64,000 nt of DNA, taken from Comamonas endophytica (lineage in GTDB: Bacteria > Pseudomonadota > Gammaproteobacteria > Burkholderiales > Burkholderiaceae_C). Both the position numbers and the translations under genes were made by a program. The stretch lies in contig NZ_CP106883.1 of NCBI RefSeq assembly GCF_023634805.2, positions 67,046 through 131,045 of the forward strand. The letters are read 5' to 3'. Below the pieces are notes generated by a model, which made no database searches, was not told where the DNA came from, and saw only the letters and a program-made list of their open reading frames with translations. Shown here piece by piece: positions 27,418 through 36,511 of the stretch. Every line of letters begins with the position of its first letter. Within the stretch, counting starts at the first letter, position 1.

Positions 27418-28389
27418 ATGCAAAGTTCAGAACCCTTCAACCTGTCACTGAACCGATCGGAGCATGAGCGCCGCATCAATGAGAAGCTGCGCCGCGAACT
27501 TGGTCCGAACATCTGCCGGCTCCTGGAAGATCCGGATGTGATCGAGATCATGCTCAACCCCGACGGAAAGTTGTGGGTGGAATGCCTTGGGGCGCCGATG
27601 GTATCGATCGGGGGGCTTTCAGCCTCGCAAGCAGAGTCGCTCATGGGGACGGTGGCCTCGACCCTGAAGACGCAGATAACCGCTCAGAACCCCATCCTGG
27701 AATGCGAGTTGCCGCTGGACGGCTCGCGTTTCGAGGCGCTGATCCCTCCCGTTGTGCGCTCGCCTACCTTCACCATCCGCAAGAAGGCGATCAGGATCTT
27801 TTCGCTGGATGACTATGTAGACGCTGGGACCATGAACTCGGACCAGCGTGACGCGATCCAGGCGGCTGTGCGCAACCGACGCAACATCCTGGTGGTGGGG
27901 GGAACGGGGACCGGCAAGACGACGCTCACCAACGCCATCACCGACTACATGACGAAAGTCTGTCCCCAGGATCGGCTGGCGATCATCGAGGACACCGGCG
28001 AGCTGCAATGCAATGCGCCCAATGCCGTGACGATGAGGTCCGTCGATCACGTGGACATGACGCGGCTGCTCAAGGCCACGATGCGGCTGCGCCCGGACCG
28101 GATCCTGGTGGGCGAAGTCCGCGATGGCGCTGCCCTGGCGCTGCTCAAGGCCTGGAACACGGGGCACCCCGGCGGGGCTGCAACCGTGCACGCGAACTCG
28201 GCTGCTGCCGGATTGATCCGCCTGGAACAGCTGGTCGCTGAAGCCACCCAGGCACCAATGCAATCGCTCATCGCCGAAGCCATCGATCTGATTGTTTCCA
28301 TCGGGAAGGAGAGCGGCAAAAGGCGCGTTCAGGAGGTCGTCTTGGTTGAAGCCTACGACGGCCATGCTTACGTCACCAAACCAGTCTAG
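27418..28389 (+). CDS. trbB: TrbB (VirB11-type) traffic ATPase
   Basis: A 323-residue hexameric ATPase at the cytoplasmic base of the mating pore. Walker A is VVGGTGTGKTTLTNAI near residue 160, the Asp box is LAIIEDTGELQ, and the His-box region carries NTGHPGGAATVHANSAAAG. The N-terminal domain ends in SPTFTIRKKAIRIFSLDDY. GGGG lies upstream of the ATG at 27418. It is the first gene of the rightward trb operon, after the terminator, so a promoter should lie at about 27310-27400. Confidence 0.94.
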   Translation: MQSSEPFNLSLNRSEHERRINEKLRRELGPNICRLLEDPDVIEIMLNPDGKLWVECLGAPMVSIGGLSASQAESLMGTVASTLKTQITAQNPILECELPLDGSRFEALIPPVVRSPTFTIRKKAIRIFSLDDYVDAGTMNSDQRDAIQAAVRNRRNILVVGGTGTGKTTLTNAITDYMTKVCPQDRLAIIEDTGELQCNAPNAVTMRSVDHVDMTRLLKATMRLRPDRILVGEVRDGAALALLKAWNTGHPGGAATVHANSAAAGLIRLEQLVAEATQAPMQSLIAEAIDLIVSIGKESGKRRVQEVVLVEAYDGHAYVTKPV

Positions 28390-28397
28390 AGGTCCTT

Positions 28398-28865
28398 ATG
28401 CAAGTTGCATCCACTTCGGCACCGTCCTCACTCACCGGCAAGGCGTGGGCCATCGTATCCAGCCCGTACTTCTGGCTGGGTGTTGTCCTCGTGGTTTTTC
28501 TGTTCGGCCTCATCCAGCCTGCGCATGCAGCGGATGCGTCCGATGGTGGCGGCGCCGGCCTGCCGTGGGAAGTCCCCCTGGGCAAGCTCAAGAAATCGGT
28601 GAGCGGGCCGGTGGCCTTTGCCATCGCGCTGCTGGGGATCATTGCCTGCGGATCCACGCTCATCTGGGGTGGCGAAGTGTCGGAGTTCACCCGCCGGATG
28701 GTCTATGTCGTCCTGGTGGTCTGCATGATCGTCTTTGCCAACACCATGCTGACGGGCGCGCTGTTCTCGGGTGCCTTGGTGCCCCCTCAAGCTGCCGCTG
28801 GTGCGGCAATGCATACCCAGCCACAGCCGGCGCGCTGGCCGGCCCTGGGAGGCACCAATGGATAG
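28398..28865 (+). CDS. trbC: TrbC (VirB2-type) pilin precursor
   Basis: A 155-residue propilin. A long leader ends near PAHAAD (about residue 46), and two hydrophobic helices follow (SGPVAFAIALLGIIACGSTL and MVYVVLVVCMIVFANTML). RP4 TrbC is trimmed and joined head to tail by TraF, and a traF gene is present. The tail after the second helix is longer than in mature pilins and would be removed. The stop overlaps the trbD start region. Confidence 0.9.
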   Translation: MQVASTSAPSSLTGKAWAIVSSPYFWLGVVLVVFLFGLIQPAHAADASDGGGAGLPWEVPLGKLKKSVSGPVAFAIALLGIIACGSTLIWGGEVSEFTRRMVYVVLVVCMIVFANTMLTGALFSGALVPPQAAAGAAMHTQPQPARWPALGGTNG

Positions 28866-29172
28866 CAACGAACCGCTGCGCCTGACGCCATTTCACCGGG
28901 CGCTGCACCGCCCGCAGCAAATCATGGGCGGAGAGCGCGAGCTGATGCTGTTCTCCATGCTGATTGCCGGTGGCCTGGTGGTTTCGGCGCTCAACCTGCT
29001 GGCAACGGGCATTGGCCTGGTGCTCTGGCTGGTCTGTGTCTATGGCCTGCGCAAGATGGCCAAGGCCGATCCTGAAATGTCGAAGGTCTATCTGCGGCAA
29101 CTGAAATACCGGGCCTACTACAGCCCGTTTTCCCGGCCCTTCCGCCTCGCGAAATCGCCCCGGGTCTACTAG
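28858..29172 (+). CDS. trbD: TrbD (VirB3-type) mating-pore protein
   Basis: A 104-residue membrane protein. It begins DSNEPLRLTPFHRALHRPQ, followed by a hydrophobic hairpin (FSMLIAGGLVVSALNLLATG and GLVLWLVCVYGL), then a basic tail (LRQLKYRAYYSPFSRPFR), the standard VirB3/TrbD outline. The ATG at 28858 is chosen over an in-frame start at 28771 because the upstream part is the shadow of trbC. The start lies eight bases inside the trbC end. Confidence 0.9.
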   Translation: MDSNEPLRLTPFHRALHRPQQIMGGERELMLFSMLIAGGLVVSALNLLATGIGLVLWLVCVYGLRKMAKADPEMSKVYLRQLKYRAYYSPFSRPFRLAKSPRVY

Positions 29173-29184
29173 AAGGAGCTCGCA

Positions 29185-31692
29185 ATGCTCGCCCTCGCCC
29201 CCTTCCGCAGCAAAGCCGCGGGGCTGCCTGACCTGCTCAACTTTGCGGCGCTGATCGATGACGGGGTCGTGCTGGGAAAGGACGGCTCGCTGATGGCTGG
29301 CTTTTTCTTCCGCGGGGACGATGCCGCCTCGGCAACGACCGAGGAACGCAACTATCTCACCGCGCTCGTCAACCAATACCTGGCGCGCTTTGGCTCGGGC
29401 TGGGCCATGTGGATGGATGCCGCCCGGCTCCCCTCGCCAGGCTATCCGGCACCAGAAAAATCCCATTTTCCAGAGCCCGTGACGGCGCTGATCGACGCGG
29501 AACGCCGCGCCGCCTTCGAGGCCAAGGATGCCCTGTTTGAAACGGAGTACGCCCTGATCCTGCAGTTCCTGCCACCGACCCGGCGCGACTCGAGGGTTGG
29601 CGAACTCGTCTATGACGATGAAGGCCGCGACGACTCAAACCCCGCAGACCGCCTGCTGGCGGAATTCAAGAAAAAGATAGACGACCTGCAAGACGGGCTG
29701 GGCGACCTTCTGCACATGCGCCGCATGGGATCCATCGTTGTGTCCAAGCCTCCTGGTGAACGGGAAGAAGCCTACGAGTCCGACGAACTGGTGAACTACC
29801 TTCACTTTGCGCTGACCAATGAGCCGATCGCGCTGCGCATCCCGGATTGCCCCATGTACCTCGACGCGTGGCTAGGATTCCATGAGCTATGGCCTGGCGA
29901 CACGCCCAAGCTGGGAAAGAAATTCATCAGCTGCGTCGCCATCGAGGGCTTCCCAGGCCACTCATATCCCGGAATCCTCGACATGCTCGACGGCTTGCCG
30001 CTCGCCTACCGCTGGTCGAGCCGCTTCATCTTCCTTGAGCAGCACGAGGCCATTGCCGCGCTCAACCGGTACCGGCTGAAGTGGCAGCAGAAGATCCGCG
30101 GATTCTGGTCGCAGGTAATGAAGTCCCAAAAGGGCATGGTCAATACCGACGCATTGGAAATGTCGCGGCAGACCGAGGTAGCCATCAACGACGCCAAATC
30201 CGGGCTCGTGGCCTATGGCTACTACACGCCGGTCATCGTGTTGATGAGCGAGAGCCGCACGGTACTTGAAGACCAGGCGCGCCACGTCAAGCGGGAACTT
30301 GAACGCCGGGGTTTTGGCGCCCGCGTGGAATCCGTCAATGCCCTGGAGGCTTGGCTGGGGTCTTTGCCGGGCCAGACCTTCCCCAATGTGCGCCGGCCCC
30401 TGGTGCACACGCTGAACCTTGCGGACCTGTTGCCGCTGGCCAGCGTCTGGCCCGGGCTGCGTGAGAATCCATGCGAGTTCTACCCAGCAGGCTCTCCCCC
30501 GCTCATGCAGACGGTCACCACCGGTGACACGCCGTTCCGGCTGAATCTGCATGTGGGCGACGTCGGGCACACCCTGATCTTCGGCCCGACGGGCGCCGGC
30601 AAATCGACGCTTCTGGCTTCGCTCCACGCCCAATTCAGGCGCTATCGCAGCCGTCCGCGGCGTGACGGATCGCATGTGCCGGCAACCATCACGGCGTTTG
30701 ACAAGGGACGCTCCCTGTTTGCCTTGTGCAAAGCGACCAGCGGCATTCATTACGACATTGGCAACGACGAAGCGGACACCCCGGCGCTGACGCCGCTGAT
30801 CGACATCGACAGCGAGTCGGACGCGCTTTGGGCCGAGGAATGGATCGCCACATGCTTTGAGCTGCAAGCCAGGAAACAGCCCTCGCCGCAGCAGAAGTCG
30901 GAGATCCATCGGGCCATGAATCTCTTGCGGGACTCGCCACGCGACTTCCGCTCGATGACTGACTACGTTTCAACCATACAGGACGGCGAGATCCGGGCCG
31001 CCCTGTCGCACTACACGCTGAACGGCTCCATGGGTCATCTACTGGATGGCAAAGACGATTCTCTGAAATTGAGTAGCTACACCGTCTTTGAAATAGACGA
31101 GCTAATGAACATGGGGAATGCAAACGCCATCCCTGTGCTTCTATTCCTTTTTCGCCGCTTTGAGCGGTCCTTGAAAGGTCAGCCAGCAATGCTTTCGCTG
31201 GATGAGGCATGGGTGATGCTGGGCCATCCAGTTTTCCGGGAAAAACTGCGCGAATGGCTCAAGGAGCTTAGAAAGAAGAACTGTTTGGTCATTTTGGCAA
31301 CGCAGAGCCTGTCCGATGCAGTGGGCTCTGGTCTGCTCGATGTCCTTATGGAACAGTGCCCCACAAAGATTCTCCTGCCCAACAAAGAGGCTGAGCTTCA
31401 CGGGACCAAAGACAGCCCTGGCCCGGCTGATCTTTACGCGATGTTTGGACTGAACAATAAAGAAATTGCTCTGCTGAAGAACGGTCGATACAAGCGCCAA
31501 TATTATTACAAGTCACCGCTTGGACGGCGGATATTTGAGCTAGGCCTGGGGCCTCTTGCACTGGCTTTTGTTGCGATATCAGACAAGGAAACACTGGCGG
31601 AAATTCGTCGCCTTATCGATACAGAAGGCGCGGACTGGCCGCTTCATTGGATGACCAAAAAGGGGGTGGACTATGAGAAATATCTCGCATAA
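29185..31692 (+). CDS. trbE: TrbE (VirB4-type) ATPase
   Basis: An 835-residue ATPase that powers pore assembly. Walker A is IFGPTGAGKSTLLASL near residue 468 and Walker B is AMLSLDEAWVMLG near 670. The C-terminal CagE/VirB4 region includes LVILATQSLSDAVGSGLL. AAGGAG precedes the ATG. Base composition changes within the gene: to about 31040 it is GC-rich like trbB-D, and after that it becomes AT-richer like the rest of the operon. This suggests a recombination junction. Its end overlaps trbJ by 20 bases. Confidence 0.95.
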   Translation: MLALAPFRSKAAGLPDLLNFAALIDDGVVLGKDGSLMAGFFFRGDDAASATTEERNYLTALVNQYLARFGSGWAMWMDAARLPSPGYPAPEKSHFPEPVTALIDAERRAAFEAKDALFETEYALILQFLPPTRRDSRVGELVYDDEGRDDSNPADRLLAEFKKKIDDLQDGLGDLLHMRRMGSIVVSKPPGEREEAYESDELVNYLHFALTNEPIALRIPDCPMYLDAWLGFHELWPGDTPKLGKKFISCVAIEGFPGHSYPGILDMLDGLPLAYRWSSRFIFLEQHEAIAALNRYRLKWQQKIRGFWSQVMKSQKGMVNTDALEMSRQTEVAINDAKSGLVAYGYYTPVIVLMSESRTVLEDQARHVKRELERRGFGARVESVNALEAWLGSLPGQTFPNVRRPLVHTLNLADLLPLASVWPGLRENPCEFYPAGSPPLMQTVTTGDTPFRLNLHVGDVGHTLIFGPTGAGKSTLLASLHAQFRRYRSRPRRDGSHVPATITAFDKGRSLFALCKATSGIHYDIGNDEADTPALTPLIDIDSESDALWAEEWIATCFELQARKQPSPQQKSEIHRAMNLLRDSPRDFRSMTDYVSTIQDGEIRAALSHYTLNGSMGHLLDGKDDSLKLSSYTVFEIDELMNMGNANAIPVLLFLFRRFERSLKGQPAMLSLDEAWVMLGHPVFREKLREWLKELRKKNCLVILATQSLSDAVGSGLLDVLMEQCPTKILLPNKEAELHGTKDSPGPADLYAMFGLNNKEIALLKNGRYKRQYYYKSPLGRRIFELGLGPLALAFVAISDKETLAEIRRLIDTEGADWPLHWMTKKGVDYEKYLA

Positions 31693-32446
31693 ATCCTTCG
31701 GCTTGCATGCTTCGGCGGCAATCATGGCGAGCGTGCTCATTGGTTCTGTTTTCTATCTATCGGCTCCCAAACCTGCTCATGCCATTTATTGCTCGAACTG
31801 CGCTACGTGGTATCACCAAATGCGTGAGTACGCTGAAGCTGTATCGACGAATTTGAATACGGCCAAACAGCTGCAGACCCAAATTAGTCAATACAACGAC
31901 ATGGTGAAGCAAGGCATGTCCTTGCCATCGAGAAATTTCAAAAATATAACGCGCGATCTGGAAAACATCGCAGATGTCTACCGCGGAACCCAGGCGATTG
32001 GGAGGAACATTTCAAACCTTGAAGAAGCATTCAAGCAGCAGTTTCCTGGCTACCAAACCTATCTTCAATCATCTAGCAGAGCGTCCGAGATGATGCCAAG
32101 CCGCTATGAAAAGTGGGATAGGCAAGGGCAGGATAACGCGCGCACGGCAATGCTATCCGCAGGAATGAACATCAGCACATTCGCCTCAGAAGAGGCGCAA
32201 CTCAGAACGCTGGTCAGTCGCTCCCAAAACGCAGAGGGGCGCCTTCAGGCCATCCAAGCAGGCAACGAAATCGCGGCCTCCAACGTGCAGCAACTTCAAA
32301 AACTCCGGGATTTGCTGGCTACACAAATTCAGATGCAAAGCAATTATATGGCTCAAGAGCAAGAACGCATGTCTATTGAAAACGCACTTCAACAGCAGCG
32401 CAGTTCAATGATAATTAATGACACCGGCCTGGATAAGGGGTACTAA
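31673..32446 (+). CDS. trbJ: TrbJ (VirB5-type) pilus-associated protein
   Basis: A 257-residue exported protein with a signal peptide ending APKPAHA near residue 36. The mature start IYCSNCATWYHQ carries a CSNC pair typical of TrbJ. The rest is predicted helical, with long heptad stretches. VirB5-like proteins sit at the pilus tip and help contact the recipient. The start overlaps trbE. The last residues (DTGLDKGY) are echoed by the next small gene (DTDLNKGY). Confidence 0.9.
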   Translation: MRNISHKSFGLHASAAIMASVLIGSVFYLSAPKPAHAIYCSNCATWYHQMREYAEAVSTNLNTAKQLQTQISQYNDMVKQGMSLPSRNFKNITRDLENIADVYRGTQAIGRNISNLEEAFKQQFPGYQTYLQSSSRASEMMPSRYEKWDRQGQDNARTAMLSAGMNISTFASEEAQLRTLVSRSQNAEGRLQAIQAGNEIAASNVQQLQKLRDLLATQIQMQSNYMAQEQERMSIENALQQQRSSMIINDTGLDKGY

Positions 32447-32448
32447 CA

Positions 32449-32652
32449 ATGATGAAAATCAACATATGGATTTTTTTATCCTCTATTATTACAGCAATAA
32501 TTATTGGAGGATTGGGAACTTCATTGTTTATCACAAGAAACACAATTTCAGAAAAAGTTCACCTTTTACCACAAGAATGCGTTTCAGAACCAAAAGAAAC
32601 TTTCCGTTTTGATGCAAAACAAAATGACACCGACTTAAATAAGGGGTATTGA
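32449..32652 (+). CDS. Small membrane protein in the trbK position
   Basis: A 67-residue protein with one N-terminal membrane helix (WIFLSSIITAIIIGGLGTSL) and a short polar tail. By position between trbJ and trbL it matches trbK, which in RP4 encodes the entry-exclusion lipoprotein. No lipobox cysteine follows the helix here, so it is not a standard TrbK. The codons are AT-rich. The DTDLNKGY ending mimics that of TrbJ, which suggests a local duplication. Function is inferred only. Confidence 0.65.
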   Translation: MMKINIWIFLSSIITAIIIGGLGTSLFITRNTISEKVHLLPQECVSEPKETFRFDAKQNDTDLNKGY

Positions 32653-32653
32653 A

Positions 32654-34537
32654 ATGTTTTTAACACGACGTAGCCGGCCAATGTTTTTGGTGTCAGCTCT
32701 GATGGTTGTCGTGTTGACATTTTTTCCTGGCGAGACATTTGCACATCTCACTGACCCGAGTGGCTCACTTAACGGCTTACTTGATCTTGTAAAAAACAGC
32801 GCGTCCTCTTGGGACGCCCGATTACGCGGCTACGCCATTAGTATTTTTTGGTTACTTGCCTCGATCCAGTTTGTATGGATATTCTTCCCACTAATATTCC
32901 GCCAAGCTGATTTTGGAGAGATTGTTGGGGAACTCATACGATTTATCTTGATAATTGGTTTTTTCTATGCTCTTTTACTATTTTCTACTGATTGGGGACA
33001 GGCAGTAGTCAACAGCTTCAGAGAAGCGGGATCCCATGCTATCGGAATTAGTGAAAAAACCTTGAAACCAGGCGCTGTTTTTTCAGAAGCCATCAAGTTA
33101 GCCAACACCATTGGAAATGTGAAGACTATTAATCCGCTTACCGCATTACTGGTTTCTCTTTCAGCATTTATTGTCGTGATTTGCTTTACATTTATCGCAG
33201 CATTTATGGCAGTCACTCTCATCGAGTCCTATATAGTTATTCATGCCTCTGTACTTTTTATGGGTTTTGGTGGATCCCAATGGACACGTGAATTTTCGCT
33301 TGCCATGATTAGATATGCAGTTTCCGTGGGAGCCAAGTTGTTTGTTTTGACGCTAATTGTTGGAATGGTCTTGCAATCAGCAAAAAAATGGGCGCAAGCA
33401 TATACAGCAGACAACGTATCAATGTGGACGATGGTTGGATTGAGCCTTGTCTGTGCTTATCTTGCCAAAACCGTCCCTGAACTCGTAGCTGGCATGATTA
33501 ATGGCTCATCCATGGGAGGTGGATCGGCTCTTGGAGGGATGGCAGCAGCTGGTGCGGCGGGCGCGGCTGCGGCCGTGGCAACGATTGCGACGGCAGGTGC
33601 AGCAGCGCCGGCGGCTGGGGTATTAGGCACTGGCGGCGGAGCAGCCAGTGGAACTGGCGGGGGCTTAGCGGGAGTCTTGAACTCCAGCATTGGAGGGAAT
33701 GCGGGTGCGGGTGGAGGAACATCCGCCGCGAAGTCCGACTTGGGCGCAACCACTGGCGGGTCAAATGCAGCAGCAACGGCGCCAACAAGGGTTGGGGGTA
33801 ATCTGCCATCCGACCCGGCACAACCAATTTCCACTCGTTCCACCAGCGCGGTTCAGCAGGCAACAAAGCAAACGGCGAAGTCACCGACAACGCACGGTGA
33901 CGCAGCTGTAAAGGCGTCAACGGAGGACACTGCAAGCTCTGCTTCAATGACTACTTCACCAACTTCAACGACAGCTTCTCCAGAAGTAGAAGCTTCTGAC
34001 AACACGATATCTGCCCCAATAGTCGAAACCTCCAACACAGAGGCGAAACCCCCAATAGCCACACCCCCAGTGGCAGCCACCCCATCAACTGATACGGCTC
34101 CATCAGCTGCGTCGACTCCACCAGCCGCTACTGCTCCAACAGCAGCTACTGCTTCACCAGCTGCAGGTTCGCCAACTGCTGCTTCACCAGCTGCTGCTCG
34201 ACCAACTGCTGCTCCACCAGCTGCAGGGGCTACAGGTAACACCGCGAACATTCCTCCAGCGGGTGTCGCAACGTTGGCAACAAAGATGGGTGAAGCCATT
34301 CTCACAGCAGCGCAAAAGGGTCCGATAACAGGTCTGCAAGTTGCATCAGGCGTAGTGAAAGGGACGGGCATTTTGGCGGCCATTTCCGTCCCCGGCATGG
34401 AAGGAGCTGCGGGGTTGTCTTTAACAAGCGGCGCCCCACGGGTTAACGCACCAATAGATGATTCCGACAGTTTTGATTCCCGTAGTGATCCAGAAAACAT
34501 CATTAGACCCTCTAAGCCTAAAGGAGGTAAGCCATGA
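32654..34537 (+). CDS. trbL: TrbL (VirB6-type) polytopic pore protein with a long low-complexity tail
   Basis: A 627-residue inner-membrane protein. A signal-like start (FLVSALMVVVLTFFPGETFA) precedes five to six hydrophobic segments to about residue 290, including FIVVICFTFIAAFMAVTLIE and GFGGSQWTREFSLAMIRY, which are TrbL hallmarks. From about residue 290 the chain becomes Ala/Gly-rich, then Thr/Ser/Pro/Ala-rich to about 545 with many imperfect TASPAA-like repeats. TrbL tails vary, but this one is unusually long and repetitive. The gene end overlaps the next start by four bases. Confidence 0.9.
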   Translation: MFLTRRSRPMFLVSALMVVVLTFFPGETFAHLTDPSGSLNGLLDLVKNSASSWDARLRGYAISIFWLLASIQFVWIFFPLIFRQADFGEIVGELIRFILIIGFFYALLLFSTDWGQAVVNSFREAGSHAIGISEKTLKPGAVFSEAIKLANTIGNVKTINPLTALLVSLSAFIVVICFTFIAAFMAVTLIESYIVIHASVLFMGFGGSQWTREFSLAMIRYAVSVGAKLFVLTLIVGMVLQSAKKWAQAYTADNVSMWTMVGLSLVCAYLAKTVPELVAGMINGSSMGGGSALGGMAAAGAAGAAAAVATIATAGAAAPAAGVLGTGGGAASGTGGGLAGVLNSSIGGNAGAGGGTSAAKSDLGATTGGSNAAATAPTRVGGNLPSDPAQPISTRSTSAVQQATKQTAKSPTTHGDAAVKASTEDTASSASMTTSPTSTTASPEVEASDNTISAPIVETSNTEAKPPIATPPVAATPSTDTAPSAASTPPAATAPTAATASPAAGSPTAASPAAARPTAAPPAAGATGNTANIPPAGVATLATKMGEAILTAAQKGPITGLQVASGVVKGTGILAAISVPGMEGAAGLSLTSGAPRVNAPIDDSDSFDSRSDPENIIRPSKPKGGKP

Positions 34538-34821
34538 ACGGATTCCTCGGTTTTCTTCCTTTATTGCTAATGCTTATTTTCGGAATTGCGCTATGGGCGC
34601 TGGGCCAGTTTTTGCGACGCCGTGGCTGGGGAGAGCGGCTGGACTTTATAGACACACGACTTCGCAAAGCGCAAGCCATAATAGGCCGCTTTTCCGCGAT
34701 ATTAGGGTTGGCTTGGTTAGGCGCCGGCTCCGCATTGAGCCATACCCCCTTATTGGGAAGCAAAAGTAGCAGGAAAATTCTTGACACGTTTAAATCACAA
34801 GAAAAAAACGGTCGATATTAA
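34534..34821 (+). CDS. Small membrane protein between trbL and trbF
   Basis: A 95-residue protein with an N-terminal hydrophobic helix (FLGFLPLLLMLIFGIALWAL) and a second, weaker one (GRFSAILGLAWLGAGSAL). I do not recognise a family. The ATGA overlap with trbL and a Shine-Dalgarno match (AAAGGAGG) support translation. Its place in the operon suggests a mating-pore or exclusion accessory role. Confidence 0.65.
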   Translation: MNGFLGFLPLLLMLIFGIALWALGQFLRRRGWGERLDFIDTRLRKAQAIIGRFSAILGLAWLGAGSALSHTPLLGSKSSRKILDTFKSQEKNGRY

Positions 34822-34883
34822 TAATTCAAATCATCGATTTTTTTACGTGTCAAAAGTCCTCCACTATAGAAATGGAGTAAATT

Positions 34884-35573
34884 ATGCGCTCCAAGCAGAA
34901 AGCACCGACATCAAAGGCAATCTCGGAAACGCCCTACCTAGCGGCACGGCGTGAATGGAACGAACGCTATGGTGATTACATCTCCAGGGCGAACAACTGG
35001 CGACTCGTGGCATTTGGCTGTGTAGCAACGTCGAGCATTTTGGCGGCGGGACTGGTTTGGATTTCAGGTCAGCAAAAAGTTATTCCTTACATCGTGGAAA
35101 CCAACGGCTATGGTGAAGTCATCCGCGTGTCCCCTGCAAACAGCCTTGGAAGACCAAGCGAAAAACAAATAAAGTCTACATTGCGCCAGTGGATTACAGG
35201 CGCTCGGACTGTTTATGTCGATGCGCGTGCACAGCAACAAATCGTGGCAGCGACATATGCCACAACGCTGCCGGATAGTCCCGCATATACAACGCTTTCC
35301 ACTTACCACCGTGACCACAATCCCTATCAGCGGGCAAAAAAAGAAACTGCCGAAGTGGCTTGGCACGGCGCCAGTCTGATTGGGGGAGATACATGGCAAA
35401 TCGAATGGACAGAAACTGTCCATTCTAGAGATGGAAAACCCATTTCAGATCCGACAACATACACCGCAACAATCATGACCTCATTGGCCACCCCAACCGA
35501 TGAAGACACGATTACCTTAAATCCCTTTGGAATCTATGTAAAGCAGTTCTCCTGGAATCAACGAATCAACTAG
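34884..35573 (+). CDS. trbF: TrbF (VirB8-type) pore scaffold protein
   Basis: A 229-residue bitopic inner-membrane protein. A short cytoplasmic start is followed by one membrane helix (VAFGCVATSSILAAGLVWIS) and a periplasmic VirB8-like domain with VIPYIVETNGYGE and WQIEWTETVHSRDG. It nucleates the channel by touching the VirB9 and VirB10 homologues, whose genes follow. AAATGGAG lies upstream of the ATG. The 62-base gap after the previous gene has a T-rich run but no clear terminator. Confidence 0.92.
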   Translation: MRSKQKAPTSKAISETPYLAARREWNERYGDYISRANNWRLVAFGCVATSSILAAGLVWISGQQKVIPYIVETNGYGEVIRVSPANSLGRPSEKQIKSTLRQWITGARTVYVDARAQQQIVAATYATTLPDSPAYTTLSTYHRDHNPYQRAKKETAEVAWHGASLIGGDTWQIEWTETVHSRDGKPISDPTTYTATIMTSLATPTDEDTITLNPFGIYVKQFSWNQRIN

Positions 35574-35586
35574 TTGGGTGATTACC

Positions 35587-36510
35587 ATGAAAAAAACGAC
35601 TGTCTGGATCGCTGGTTCTTTATTTGCGGTAGCAGGCAGTGCGGCGCTTGCTCAAACAAAAGTACCGGCACTTTCGAGTTCTCCAAAAGAGGCTCTCCCG
35701 CCCGTCAATTTGACTTCTCCGCATTCAGCTCCACTAGACGCCAAGGAGCGTTATGGTGCCCAGCTGGCAAACGACTGGAAAATAAACCCAGAAAGACCAC
35801 GCAAAGGCGCCGATGGCAGCGTGAAATATCTCTTTGGTGCGACTTTGCCAACACTCGTTTGTACCCCATTGCAAGTTTGCTCCATCGAATTGCAATCCGG
35901 GGAAATTGTCAATGACGTTCATGCTGGAGATAGCGCACGCTGGAAGATTTCTCCCGCTTCCATCGGCAACGGGTCATCGGCAAAGACCGTTATTATCGTG
36001 AAGCCTACTAATACCGGATTGGTGACCAATCTAACAGTAACGACGGATCGCCGCCTTTACACCATAAAGCTTGCTAGTACGCAGCGGGACTGGATTCCTG
36101 TCCTTTCTTTCGATTACCCAGATGAAACGGAAAAGATGTGGGCTGAACATCGTGAAAGGCAACTGAAGCAGTTGCAAAGCAACACCATGCCTACCGGCCA
36201 GAATCTCGCGAATCTGGATTTTGGATTTCAATTGAGCGGTGATTCTCCAAGCTGGAAGCCTATACGCGTTTATAGCGATGGCAGCAAGACCTTTATCCAA
36301 TTCCCATCGTCCGATTTCGGTGGATCGGCTCCAGCGCTAGTCGCACTTGGCAAGGATGGTGGCCTATTCTCTGATCCATCAATAAAAATTGTGAACTATC
36401 GCGTGATCGGAGATCGGTACGTTGTCGATAAAGTGCTGGATCGGGCGGCATTGATTAGCGGCGTAGGCCGAGACCAAGTCAAGGTGATCCTTATTCGCGG
36501 AGGAAATTGA
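35587..36510 (+). CDS. trbG: TrbG (VirB9-type) outer-membrane complex protein
   Basis: A 307-residue periplasmic/outer-membrane protein. The signal peptide (VWIAGSLFAVAGSAALAQ) is followed by the CagX/VirB9 domain, including SVKYLFGATLPTLVCTPLQV, NFTL-like NLTVTTDRRLYTIKL and a C-terminal GDRYVVDKVLDRAALISG. It pairs with TrbH and TrbI to make the outer ring. The ATG at 35587 starts directly at the signal peptide; an in-frame start at 35578 would add three residues. Confidence 0.92.
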   Translation: MKKTTVWIAGSLFAVAGSAALAQTKVPALSSSPKEALPPVNLTSPHSAPLDAKERYGAQLANDWKINPERPRKGADGSVKYLFGATLPTLVCTPLQVCSIELQSGEIVNDVHAGDSARWKISPASIGNGSSAKTVIIVKPTNTGLVTNLTVTTDRRLYTIKLASTQRDWIPVLSFDYPDETEKMWAEHRERQLKQLQSNTMPTGQNLANLDFGFQLSGDSPSWKPIRVYSDGSKTFIQFPSSDFGGSAPALVALGKDGGLFSDPSIKIVNYRVIGDRYVVDKVLDRAALISGVGRDQVKVILIRGGN

Positions 36511-36511
36511 T

